From the NCBI RefSeq assembly GCF_022631235.3, contig NZ_CP093310.2:2418001-2482000 (forward strand): a DNA stretch of 64,000 nt, in the 5' to 3' direction. The stretch's first letter is position 1; each line of letters opens with the position of its first letter. Of this stretch, positions 57,265 through 64,000 are shown in pieces. Below the pieces are notes generated by a model. The model did no database searches and was not told where the DNA came from. It was given only the letters and a program-made list of their open reading frames with translations. The position numbers were made by a program, and so were the translations under genes. This DNA comes from Psychrobacter raelei. GTDB taxonomy: Bacteria > Pseudomonadota > Gammaproteobacteria > Pseudomonadales > Moraxellaceae.

Positions 57265-58770
57265 ATGACCCAGCCTGTTGATTTTACTGCCCACCCTCAC
57301 TTAGTAGATACCCCGAAGCCTGAGCGAGTCTCTGCCAATAAGCGCTGGTCGTACCTATTTACCGACCGCCGCTTGGGCAGTATTCAAAAACGCCCCTCCC
57401 AAGAAAAATCACGCACGCCGTTTCATAAAGACTATGACCGCTTAATCTTTTCGCACTCATTTCGGCAACTCAACCAAAAGACTCAAGTACACCCACTGAC
57501 CAATCAGATGGGCATTCATACTCGGCTTACCCATTCACTTGAGGTGTCGAGTATCGGCCGCTCCTTAGGCATGATGGCTGCCGAAAAGCTGCAAGACAAG
57601 CTACCTGAAGGCTTGCCGCGTGGGGTTAGCGTCGCTGATGTTGGGGTAATTGTACAGGCAGCCTGCTTAGCGCATGATATCGGCAATCCACCCTTCGGCC
57701 ATGCCGGCGAGTATGCCATCCGTGACTGGTTTAATCAGCCCAGTCAGCAACAATTCTTAAGTCATTTAACACCGGCTGAGCGCTTAGATTTGCAAGGCTA
57801 TGAAGGCAATGCTCAAGGTTTTAGGCTCCTAACTTGTAATGAGCATCACCCTGATCGTGGTGGCATGCGCTTGACTTGCGCGACCTTAGGCGCCTTTATG
57901 AAATACCCGTGGCTGGCCAAACACAGCAATCAGCTACAACATAACCAGAGCGCTGCTTTATCTGCTCAAAGTGCAGAGCCTTTTACGCCACCGGCCCCTT
58001 TTATCAGTGCCCTAAATATCAAAAAATATGGCTGCTTTAATAGTGAAGCCCCTTTACTCGATAAGTTGGCCGGACAACTTAGGCTGCCCTATTCACAAGA
58101 ACACGATGGCTACGCCCGCCATCCCCTAGCCTACTTGCTAGAAGCTGCTGATGATATCTGCTATGCGCTGATTGATTTAGAAGATGGCATTCATCTTAAT
58201 ATGGTGGATTATCAGCAAGTTGAGCCGCTGATGCTGGGTTTGATTGGGTCACGTGGGGCACCGCCTGAAGTACTAAACAATGCGCCTGTAGGCCAAAAAC
58301 TGGCAGCCTTGCGGGGCCGGGCCATGATGCGCTTAGTAGATAAGGTCACCCAAGCCTTTGTTACCCATGCCGATGCCATGTTGGCCGGCGATATGCGCGG
58401 CAGTTTATTTGATCACTGTGAGCCCAGTGTCAGTGAAGGCATTGCTCAGGCCAAAGCATTGGCCTCTACCCAAATATTCGCCCATCCCAGCAAGATTCGG
58501 ATGGAGCTTATGGCCAATCGCTGCCTACAAACCCTACTGGATGCCTTTATGCCATTGGCATTACTGCCCCTAACCCAGCAGCCACCACACTTTGAGCAAA
58601 AGCATTTATTACATCTACTCAACCAACATTTACATACCCTAAATCGACAGCTTAGTGAAAATGTATATGATAATTCATTAAACATTTTAGACTTTATTAC
58701 CGGAATGAATGACCATGAAGCCTACCGTTTGGCGCAAGATTTAAATGGTATTGGTGATAAGGTATGGTAG
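57265..58770 (+). CDS. dGTP triphosphohydrolase-like protein
   Basis: HD-superfamily dNTPase, removing triphosphate from dGTP or other dNTPs. The 501 residues contain SRTPFHKDYDRLIFSHSFRQLNQKTQV, the first His in HTRLTHSLEVSSIGR, the HD pair in CLAHDIGNPPFGHAG and the later YLLEAADDICYALIDLEDG. Similar in size to E. coli Dgt (505). Shorter bacterial relatives have broader specificity, so dgt is not assigned with certainty. Confidence 0.9.
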   Translation: MTQPVDFTAHPHLVDTPKPERVSANKRWSYLFTDRRLGSIQKRPSQEKSRTPFHKDYDRLIFSHSFRQLNQKTQVHPLTNQMGIHTRLTHSLEVSSIGRSLGMMAAEKLQDKLPEGLPRGVSVADVGVIVQAACLAHDIGNPPFGHAGEYAIRDWFNQPSQQQFLSHLTPAERLDLQGYEGNAQGFRLLTCNEHHPDRGGMRLTCATLGAFMKYPWLAKHSNQLQHNQSAALSAQSAEPFTPPAPFISALNIKKYGCFNSEAPLLDKLAGQLRLPYSQEHDGYARHPLAYLLEAADDICYALIDLEDGIHLNMVDYQQVEPLMLGLIGSRGAPPEVLNNAPVGQKLAALRGRAMMRLVDKVTQAFVTHADAMLAGDMRGSLFDHCEPSVSEGIAQAKALASTQIFAHPSKIRMELMANRCLQTLLDAFMPLALLPLTQQPPHFEQKHLLHLLNQHLHTLNRQLSENVYDNSLNILDFITGMNDHEAYRLAQDLNGIGDKVW

Positions 58771-58894
58771 TCTAAGCACACAACCTGCCCGCTTGCATGA
58801 TTTTGTTGTTGGCTTTAAGGCGTACCTATTCGTTCAACTAGAGGCAGCTTGCCTCGCCTAACCTTTTGTTTATTAGCCACGAGAGTGTTTTATC

Positions 58895-59602
58895 ATGACC
58901 ACCCCTAACACCCTTAATTTAAATACCCGCGAACAAAAAAAGATGCAGACCCGACAAGCATTTTTTAACGCGGTGCTTGATTTGTGTATGATGGGTCAAT
59001 CCTTTGCCTCCATTAGTTTGCGCCAAGTGACTCGTGAGGTGGGGGTTGTGCCTACTGCCTTTTATCGTCATTTTGATGATATGGAAAATTTGGGCAGAAG
59101 CTTAGTAGAAGAAGAGCTTGGTGAAGCCTTATCTACCTTACGTAATGGTTTGCAAATGGGGCGCACGCGCAGCTTTGATCGTCAAATTGCCCATAGCATT
59201 CAACTATTTTTTGCCTCGATTGATGAGCACCCTCGCTATTGGCAGTTTTTAGTCAGTGAGCGCTTTGGTGGCTCAGAGTCAGTGCGCAACGCCATTGCTG
59301 CCCAAATTAAGCTATTTGCTAAAATTATGGGCGAAGATTTAGGCATACAGCCGGCGTTTAGTCATATCAACTCCGAAGACAGACGCTTGTTGGCTGAGGC
59401 TGGGCTCAATTTATTTTTGACGTGGATTATTGATTGGCTGGATCTGACCTATTCACAAGCACACGATGAAGAAAGCGACTTAATAGGCGTCAGTGCTAAA
59501 AAAGATTTGATGCTTAGACAATGCACACGCCAAGCACAAATGCTGTTCTATGGTGCAGAGAATTGGCGCTCTAATGAGGCCACCTTGTTGCCTAATGATT
59601 AG
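58895..59602 (+). CDS. TetR-family regulator, FabR-like
   Basis: 235-residue repressor. HTH in FASISLRQVTREVGVVPTAFYRHFDDMENLG, then a ligand domain with SERFGGSESVRNAIAAQI and LNLFLTWIIDWLDL, resembling FabR, which senses acyl chains and controls unsaturated fatty-acid genes. No fatty-acid gene is adjacent, so the target is inferred only from similarity. Convergent with a second TetR gene. Confidence 0.8.
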   Translation: MTTPNTLNLNTREQKKMQTRQAFFNAVLDLCMMGQSFASISLRQVTREVGVVPTAFYRHFDDMENLGRSLVEEELGEALSTLRNGLQMGRTRSFDRQIAHSIQLFFASIDEHPRYWQFLVSERFGGSESVRNAIAAQIKLFAKIMGEDLGIQPAFSHINSEDRRLLAEAGLNLFLTWIIDWLDLTYSQAHDEESDLIGVSAKKDLMLRQCTRQAQMLFYGAENWRSNEATLLPND

Positions 59603-59665
59603 TGCCTAATCGGTAAGCGATAATATCTGATAGGTTAGGACATCTGCGATCATCTACCCTGCAAG

Positions 59666-59698
59666 AAAAAGCCCTTTAATCGTTAAAGGGCTTTTTTA
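59666..59698. terminator. Bidirectional intrinsic terminator
   Basis: AAAAAGCCCTTTA and TAAAGGGCTTTTT with a 5-nt loop, between the two convergent TetR genes. Confidence 0.9.
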
Positions 59699-59715
59699 CC
59701 GCATACTTTATAACA

Positions 59716-60396
59716 CTAAGAGGCCTGCGACTGCATATGAGCTTCACTTTCTGAATCAATCTGATTGACCAGATCGACCATGTCATCGTCCTCTTCATCC
59801 AAGCTTGGATACTGTTTGGGTAAATCCAGCATTTGCTGTATTAATGCCACTCGAAGCGTATCACGACGGCCTAAATAACGTTGATAAAAGCTTGAATTAA
59901 GCAAGCTTGCCCCGCCTTGCCCTATCGCCCAAATGGTCGATAAGTAATCGCGGGTACTTAGACCACTGTTTTGGGTTTGTAGATATTGACTGCTAATATC
60001 AATAAGGCGTTTCATACGCGCCCGTCTAATCTCATACAACTCACCAAACATACGGTTTAGGCCTTGTGCAGAGGCGGCCAGACGCTCTTCTATCTGATTA
60101 AAAAGCAGGGCTTTTTGCGGATTCATAAGCTGCTGCAAAATCATACGTGACACACCCGCTGAGGCACTGTCGTCAATCTTGTTAATGTCAAACAACTGCT
60201 CTTCATAACGAATAATTATGCGCAGATACAGCTCATCTTTACTAGAAAAATGCTTATACAGCGTACCCTTTGCTAAATCTAGCTGATCGGCCAGACTGTC
60301 TAAAGTAATGTCACCACTTCCTGCTTCAAGTAAGAGCTGCTCAGCGGTAGCCAAGATCTTCTCTTCACGGTTCTTGAATTGCTGCTGCCTACTCAT
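59716..60396 (-). CDS. TetR-family transcriptional regulator
   Basis: 226-residue regulator with N-terminal HTH in DITLDSLADQLDLAKGTLYKHFSSKDELY and an all-helical ligand domain; acidic C-terminal tail. It is directly downstream of tatD (about 120 bp). A TetR gene near tatD is also known in Pseudomonas. Ligand and targets unknown. Confidence 0.88.
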   Translation of the reverse strand: MSRQQQFKNREEKILATAEQLLLEAGSGDITLDSLADQLDLAKGTLYKHFSSKDELYLRIIIRYEEQLFDINKIDDSASAGVSRMILQQLMNPQKALLFNQIEERLAASAQGLNRMFGELYEIRRARMKRLIDISSQYLQTQNSGLSTRDYLSTIWAIGQGGASLLNSSFYQRYLGRRDTLRVALIQQMLDLPKQYPSLDEEDDDMVDLVNQIDSESEAHMQSQAS

Positions 60397-60518
60397 GCAA
60401 ACTCCTAACCTTGTATAAACTTTGATGAATAATATCTACTCGAACCGGCCTGTAATCACATAGGCCAAAACACAAGATGATTATGACTGAGTGGTCATAA
60501 GCTCATAGGATACCCATT

Positions 60519-61307
60519 TTATGAGCATTGTGCCAGTAAATCCTCGAAATTTTTTGTGGTTAATGCGCCAACCTCTTCTGCACTTATCCCAAACAAATCA
60601 CCCAAACAAGTTGCGACATAAGGCACATAAGCCGGCTCATTAGACTTACCACGCTTTGGCACTGGCGCCAAATAAGGGCTGTCAGTCTCAATAAGCAGTC
60701 GATCTTTTGGCACTTTTAACGCCGCATCACGCAAGCTTTGCGCATTTTTAAAGCTCAAGATTCCTGAAAATGAGATATAAAAACCCAAGTCTAAGGCTTT
60801 TTTTGCAGTCTCCCAGTCCTCTGTAAAGCAGTGGATAATACCATGCTCAGCTTTTTCTGCTTTTAAGATATCTAAGGTGTCATGCTTAGCTTCACGAGTA
60901 TGTACCACAAGCGGTTTTTTTAACTGCTGACTGGCCGCAATGTGACGCGCAAGGCTTGCTTGCTGCTCTTTTTTATTCTCATCACTCCAGTAATAATCCA
61001 GACCCGTCTCGCCGATGGCCCACACATGATCAGGTGCTGCCATCTGAACCAAACGCTCAACGGTAGCAGCCTGTAGCACCTCCAAGTCCTCACAAGGATG
61101 GATGCCCACACTCATGCCCAGATTAAGCTGCTCATCGCCGAACTGGGTAATAATGTCATAAATCTCATCATATTCTGCAAAATCGCACATGATGGCCATA
61201 GCTCGGCTCACATTGGCCTGCTTCATGGCCGTAATAACACCCTCTAATTTGCCATCGTGCGGTGTCAAATCCAAACGGTTTAAATGACAGTGACTATCGG
61301 TAAACAT
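60519..61307 (-). CDS. TatD-family metal-dependent hydrolase
   Basis: TIM-barrel amidohydrolase-like nuclease. The start FTDSHCHLNRLDL, GIHPCEDLE, AIGETGLDYYW, HTREAKHDTLDIL, IHCFTED and ETDSPYLAPVP contain the expected His/Asp/Glu metal ligands. 262 residues from the ATG at 61305-61307; a GTG two codons upstream is an alternative. DNase/exonuclease activity is the family role. Confidence 0.93.
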   Translation of the reverse strand: MFTDSHCHLNRLDLTPHDGKLEGVITAMKQANVSRAMAIMCDFAEYDEIYDIITQFGDEQLNLGMSVGIHPCEDLEVLQAATVERLVQMAAPDHVWAIGETGLDYYWSDENKKEQQASLARHIAASQQLKKPLVVHTREAKHDTLDILKAEKAEHGIIHCFTEDWETAKKALDLGFYISFSGILSFKNAQSLRDAALKVPKDRLLIETDSPYLAPVPKRGKSNEPAYVPYVATCLGDLFGISAEEVGALTTKNFEDLLAQCS

Positions 61308-61459
61308 ATACACTCTTTTTTTAGTAAAATGGGATGGCTTCTAGCAGCCAATAGTGTCTATTATCGTTATTAACAGGTCAAATTCAAGGCAGCCTCAGTA
61401 ACTAATGTTTAAATTTAACCTCATTCATCCTGAAGTTGGTTTTAACTACGGTGTGATAC

Positions 61460-62251
61460 TTAAGCTGGCGTGATAGACACAATACACAGCGTTGAGTCAG
61501 AGCAGTTGTGTGTCGATGACTGCATTTGAAAACCAATGTCATAGTGCTTATAGCGCATAAAATAAATGCGCTTTGTATCTTGTTGACGATAAGCTGGACG
61601 AGGGTCTTGGGCAATTAAACCGGTAATAATCAGTTTGTCTTCTGAGTCAATCCCACTACCTGCTTGCTGACATAAGTCGTCAAGCTGTGACTCAGCCTGA
61701 GGGCTTAAAACGACAGGTTTTAGCTTGGGTTTATCAGGCGCAAACCCACTGACCGCATCTGTCAGCGCGTCACTATAAGCAATATAGGGCTTAATATCGA
61801 TAATTGGTGTGCCGTCGACCATATCAGCGCCCGTTATATGCAGCCGCACTGCCCCTGACACTACCTCAACCTTCACCAACTTTACTACCGATAACCCCAA
61901 TTGCGACGGGCGGTACGTGCTGCGTGTGGCAAACACCCCAAGCTTAGTATTGCCGCCCAATCTTGGCGGACGAACTTTGGGTTTAAACCTATGGCCTGAC
62001 TCAGCGTTGTCTTGAGGGCTATTTAAATGATTGTGGTGGGTATGCCAGCTGATCCACAGATGACTAAAGTCTTCAATGCCAAGAAAGGCCTCAGGCATAT
62101 CATACGGCGTCACCATCTCAATGACACTGGGCAACGCCACAAGATTGGGCTGGCGGGGAATACCAAACTTCTGAGACAACGCAGAGCGGTGATAGCCGAT
62201 AATCGGCAAGGTTATCTGCTGCGTATCTGGGTGAAAATCATCTTGTGACAT
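61460..62251 (-). CDS. trmO: tRNA (N6-threonylcarbamoyladenosine-N6)-methyltransferase TrmO
   Basis: SAM-dependent methyltransferase that makes m6t6A37 in tRNA-Thr. The TsaA-like barrel starts IIGYHRSALSQKFGIPRQPNL, followed by FSHLWISWHTHHN, LGVFATRSTYRPSQLGLSVVKLV, IDIKPYIAYSD and the C-terminal DPRPAYRQ. 263 residues, close to E. coli TrmO (235). Confidence 0.92.
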   Translation of the reverse strand: MSQDDFHPDTQQITLPIIGYHRSALSQKFGIPRQPNLVALPSVIEMVTPYDMPEAFLGIEDFSHLWISWHTHHNHLNSPQDNAESGHRFKPKVRPPRLGGNTKLGVFATRSTYRPSQLGLSVVKLVKVEVVSGAVRLHITGADMVDGTPIIDIKPYIAYSDALTDAVSGFAPDKPKLKPVVLSPQAESQLDDLCQQAGSGIDSEDKLIITGLIAQDPRPAYRQQDTKRIYFMRYKHYDIGFQMQSSTHNCSDSTLCIVSITPA

Positions 62252-62734
62252 ACTGTCTTTAACACCTTGTGGTTGATTTCGATGGCTAATCGCTGACTCA
62301 TGTTAGGCTTAATCACGCTAACGCCTCGCCTTGACTCTATTTTAATACATTATTTGAATCTGAACGGACATCAAACCGCACAGTAATCGTTGAGGCATAC
62401 CCTCGCAAGGCAGAATATCCTTAACTCATTGACCAAAAATACTGGCTTATAATTTTTTTAACATCCGTTATTCCATTTTATTATGATGCTTTAATGCATT
62501 TTTACACTTATTGCCGTTATGATAAGCAATAATTTGTTATGATGTGCAGCTTAAAAATTATGCCTGAACTCGCCGCGATGTGAACCGCTGTTGGCGAACT
62601 GTCATCAGGCATCTATTTATCTCAGCGGCCACATGGCTCTGAGGCGTCATAAATTATTATGACCAGTTGTTAAACCTTATCTATTAGAGCTCACTTTTAA
62701 ACTCTTCTCGCCATCATTATTTATTGAGGCCTTT
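62252..62734. other. Divergent gap upstream of fpr with structured leader
   Basis: No credible ORF. In the 62560-62662 part three consecutive hairpins can be drawn (see the separate entry). Promoters of trmO and fpr are not clear. Confidence 0.5.
62560..62662 (+). ncRNA. Possible structured leader of fpr
   Basis: Three inverted repeats in a row. First, ATGCCTGA (62560-62567) with TCAGGCAT (62605-62612), enclosing TCGCC/GGCGA. Second, CTCAG-CG-GCC-ACAT-GGC-T-CTGAG (62620-62642). Third, TCATAA-ATTA-TTATGA (62647-62662). They lie about 70-175 nt upstream of the fpr start. I recognise no Rfam class. It could be an untranslated regulatory leader, an independent small RNA, or chance pairing. Confidence 0.4.
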
Positions 62735-63508
62735 ATGTCAAAATTTCATACCGAAACAGTGACTTACGTACACCACTGGAATGACTCATTATTTACTATC
62801 AAAACCACTCGTGATGCCGGCTTACGCTTTCGTAACGGTGAATTTGCTATGATTGGTATCATGGTAGATGGTAAGCCGCTGATGCGCGCTTATTCTATCG
62901 CCAGCCCAAATTACGAAGAGCATTTGGAGTTCTTTTCAATTAAGGTACAAGACGGCCCATTAACTTCGCGCTTACAGCATATTAAAGTGGGCGATGAGCT
63001 TATTATCAGTAAAAAACCTACCGGCACGTTGGTAGTCGACGATTTATTGCCCGGCAAAAATCTGTATATGCTCTCTACCGGTACCGGTCTTGCACCCTTC
63101 TTATCTTTGTCTCGTGACCCTGAGGTCTATGAGAAGTTTGATAAAATTATTCTTTGCCATGGCGTGCGTAAAGTTGAAGACTTAGCTTATCGCGAAATGT
63201 TCGAAGAGACCTTACCTAATGATGAGTTATTTGGTGAATGGTATCGTGAAAAGTTTATCTACTATCCGACGGTTACTCGTGAGGACTTCCGCAATACCGG
63301 CCGTATCACTGATTTGATGCGCTCAGGCAAGTTGTATGAAGACATCGGTTTACCACCTATCAATAAAGAAGATGACCGCGTTATGATCTGTGGTAGTATG
63401 CCTTTTAACGCTGATATTTCTGAGATTTTGGATGCTGCAGGCTTAACGGTTTCTCCACGTATGGGCGTGCCTGCTGATTATGTGGTTGAACGTGCTTTCG
63501 TAGGTTAA
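62735..63508 (+). CDS. fpr: Ferredoxin/flavodoxin-NADP+ reductase
   Basis: FAD enzyme that moves electrons between NADPH and ferredoxin or flavodoxin. The 257 residues contain the FAD-binding LMRAYSIASPNYEEHLEF, the NADP-binding LYMLSTGTGLAPFLSL and MICGSMPFNADISEIL; the C-terminus AFVG matches the short, Azotobacter/Pseudomonas-type reductases. GAGG precedes the ATG. Alone, with a structured upstream region. Confidence 0.95.
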   Translation: MSKFHTETVTYVHHWNDSLFTIKTTRDAGLRFRNGEFAMIGIMVDGKPLMRAYSIASPNYEEHLEFFSIKVQDGPLTSRLQHIKVGDELIISKKPTGTLVVDDLLPGKNLYMLSTGTGLAPFLSLSRDPEVYEKFDKIILCHGVRKVEDLAYREMFEETLPNDELFGEWYREKFIYYPTVTREDFRNTGRITDLMRSGKLYEDIGLPPINKEDDRVMICGSMPFNADISEILDAAGLTVSPRMGVPADYVVERAFVG

Positions 63509-63541
63509 TAGCCCTTGGCGTAAAAATAGCATTAAAACTTC

Positions 63542-63569
63542 TTGACCCTATTTCAGAAGTTGCTATAAT
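63542..63569 (+). promoter_or_regulatory. Promoter of tRNA-Leu
   Basis: TTGACC (63542-63547), a 16-bp spacer and a perfect TATAAT (63564-63569), 60 bp before the mature tRNA. Confidence 0.8.
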
Positions 63570-63628
63570 ACGCATCCTAGCTTATCTACCCACTTATTGA
63601 ATTCAATAAGATCAAGCTAACCCTACAT

Positions 63629-63715
63629 GCCGGTGTGGTGGAATTGGTAGACACGACGGATTCAAAATCCGTTGCCTTTAAAAGCGTGTCGGTTCGAGTC
63701 CGACCACCGGTACCA
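63629..63715 (+). tRNA. tRNA-Leu (CAA anticodon)
   Basis: 87 nt with acceptor GCCGGTG paired to CACCGGT (one G-U), anticodon loop TTCAAAA giving CAA, a long class-II variable arm, the T-loop GGTTCGAGTCC and an encoded CCA. It reads UUG codons. An intrinsic terminator follows directly. Confidence 0.97.
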
Positions 63716-63723
63716 TATACGAA

Positions 63724-63752
63724 ACCCTCGCAGAGTCTGTGAGGGTTTTTTA
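63724..63752 (+). terminator. Intrinsic terminator of tRNA-Leu
   Basis: CCCTCGCA and TGTGAGGG form an 8-bp stem (one G-T) followed by a T6 run, 8 bp past the tRNA. Confidence 0.85.
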
Positions 63753-64000
63753 TTGCCTGTCTTGTATGTCCATATTTCAACCTCTTTATCCGCAGTACTT
63801 AACCAAAAAACAAAGCCTTTTTTAGAAAATATCAGCTTTCGTTAGTAATTTTAAAGGTATGAGCAGCTAGGTTTTGAAAGCAACGTAAACAGCTCTGCAA
63901 TTTCTGATCGTGTTAAGCTGCAAAGTTAAGATAAAATAGAGATAACCCAGTGGCTCGATTCTAACTCATGACATTGGTATAGATGAGTTGAGGCCTGGCG

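Noticed and set aside
63586..63780. Minus-strand frame containing GGRTRTDTLLKATDFES.
   Set aside because: It is the antisense of tRNA-Leu and its terminator, a well-known spurious call.
63753..64000. Integrative element or attachment site behind tRNA-Leu.
   Set aside because: No repeat of the tRNA 3' end and no integrase visible before the window ends.

Overview
The window is a contiguous chromosomal segment of a gammaproteobacterium. The gene set and its neighbourhoods point to Moraxellaceae, most likely Psychrobacter. Clues are the str-operon ribosomal genes, the yfgM-bamB / hisS-ispG-rodZ-pilW-rlmN-ndk cluster, tandem PlsC-type acyltransferases, a DUF2789 protein, a FabR-like regulator, moderate G+C and many A/T-flanked intrinsic terminators. 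The genus is an inference; no rRNA or search result supports it here. Almost everything is core genome. The only mobile element is one intact IS4-family insertion sequence at 25659-27051.

Layout. 1-1500: rpsL-rpsG on the minus strand with a good promoter and a structured leader. 1.9-3.6 kb: an FKBP prolyl isomerase and a Tas-like aldo/keto reductase. 3.7-5.8 kb: two paralogous acyltransferases. 6.3-9.4 kb: hflX and a CidA/LrgA-LrgB pair. 9.7-16.7 kb: two lytic transglycosylases, a DUF2789 protein, mdh and miaB. 16.8-24.4 kb: a LysE-type exporter, an ArgE-like peptidase, a YgfB/UPF0149 protein, a coiled-coil protein with zapA, a CxxC membrane protein, nadE and yggS. 24.5-28.2 kb: a PilT-type ATPase, the IS, fur and bamE. 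28.4-31.6 kb: rnfH, an NSS-like permease and two c-type cytochromes. 32.2-36.7 kb: engB, ileS and lspA. 36.7-42.4 kb: DUF1294, an FAD oxidoreductase, a LOG protein, an alpha/beta hydrolase and DUF1853. 42.5-51.5 kb: the bamB-to-ndk cluster on the minus strand. 52.2-56.3 kb: a GltB-like FMN protein, a phosphodiester glycosidase-like lipoprotein and ychF. 56.5-64 kb: a histidine-rich lipoprotein, a dGTPase, two TetR regulators, tatD, trmO, fpr and tRNA-Leu(CAA).

Common themes are envelope biogenesis and maintenance (BamB, BamE, LspA, RodZ, PilW, PilT, two lytic transglycosylases, CidA/LrgB, two PlsC-type enzymes), RNA modification and translation (S7, S12, IleRS, HisRS, MiaB, RlmN, TrmO, EngB, HflX, YchF) and redox/metal homeostasis (Fur, Fpr, cytochromes c4 and c5).

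The most interesting signals are these. (1) A perfect 15-bp palindrome matching the Zur operator core overlaps a TATAAT box upstream of a lipoprotein that joins a 16-histidine linker to an MliC-like (lysozyme-inhibitor) domain. (2) The IS4-family element sits inside what was an intrinsic terminator between pilT and fur, with a 12-bp target duplication, and has a 12-bp-stem hairpin over the start of its transposase gene. (3) The leaders of fpr and rpsL are strongly structured. (4) Short (7-19 bp) tandem duplications recur in many intergenic gaps.
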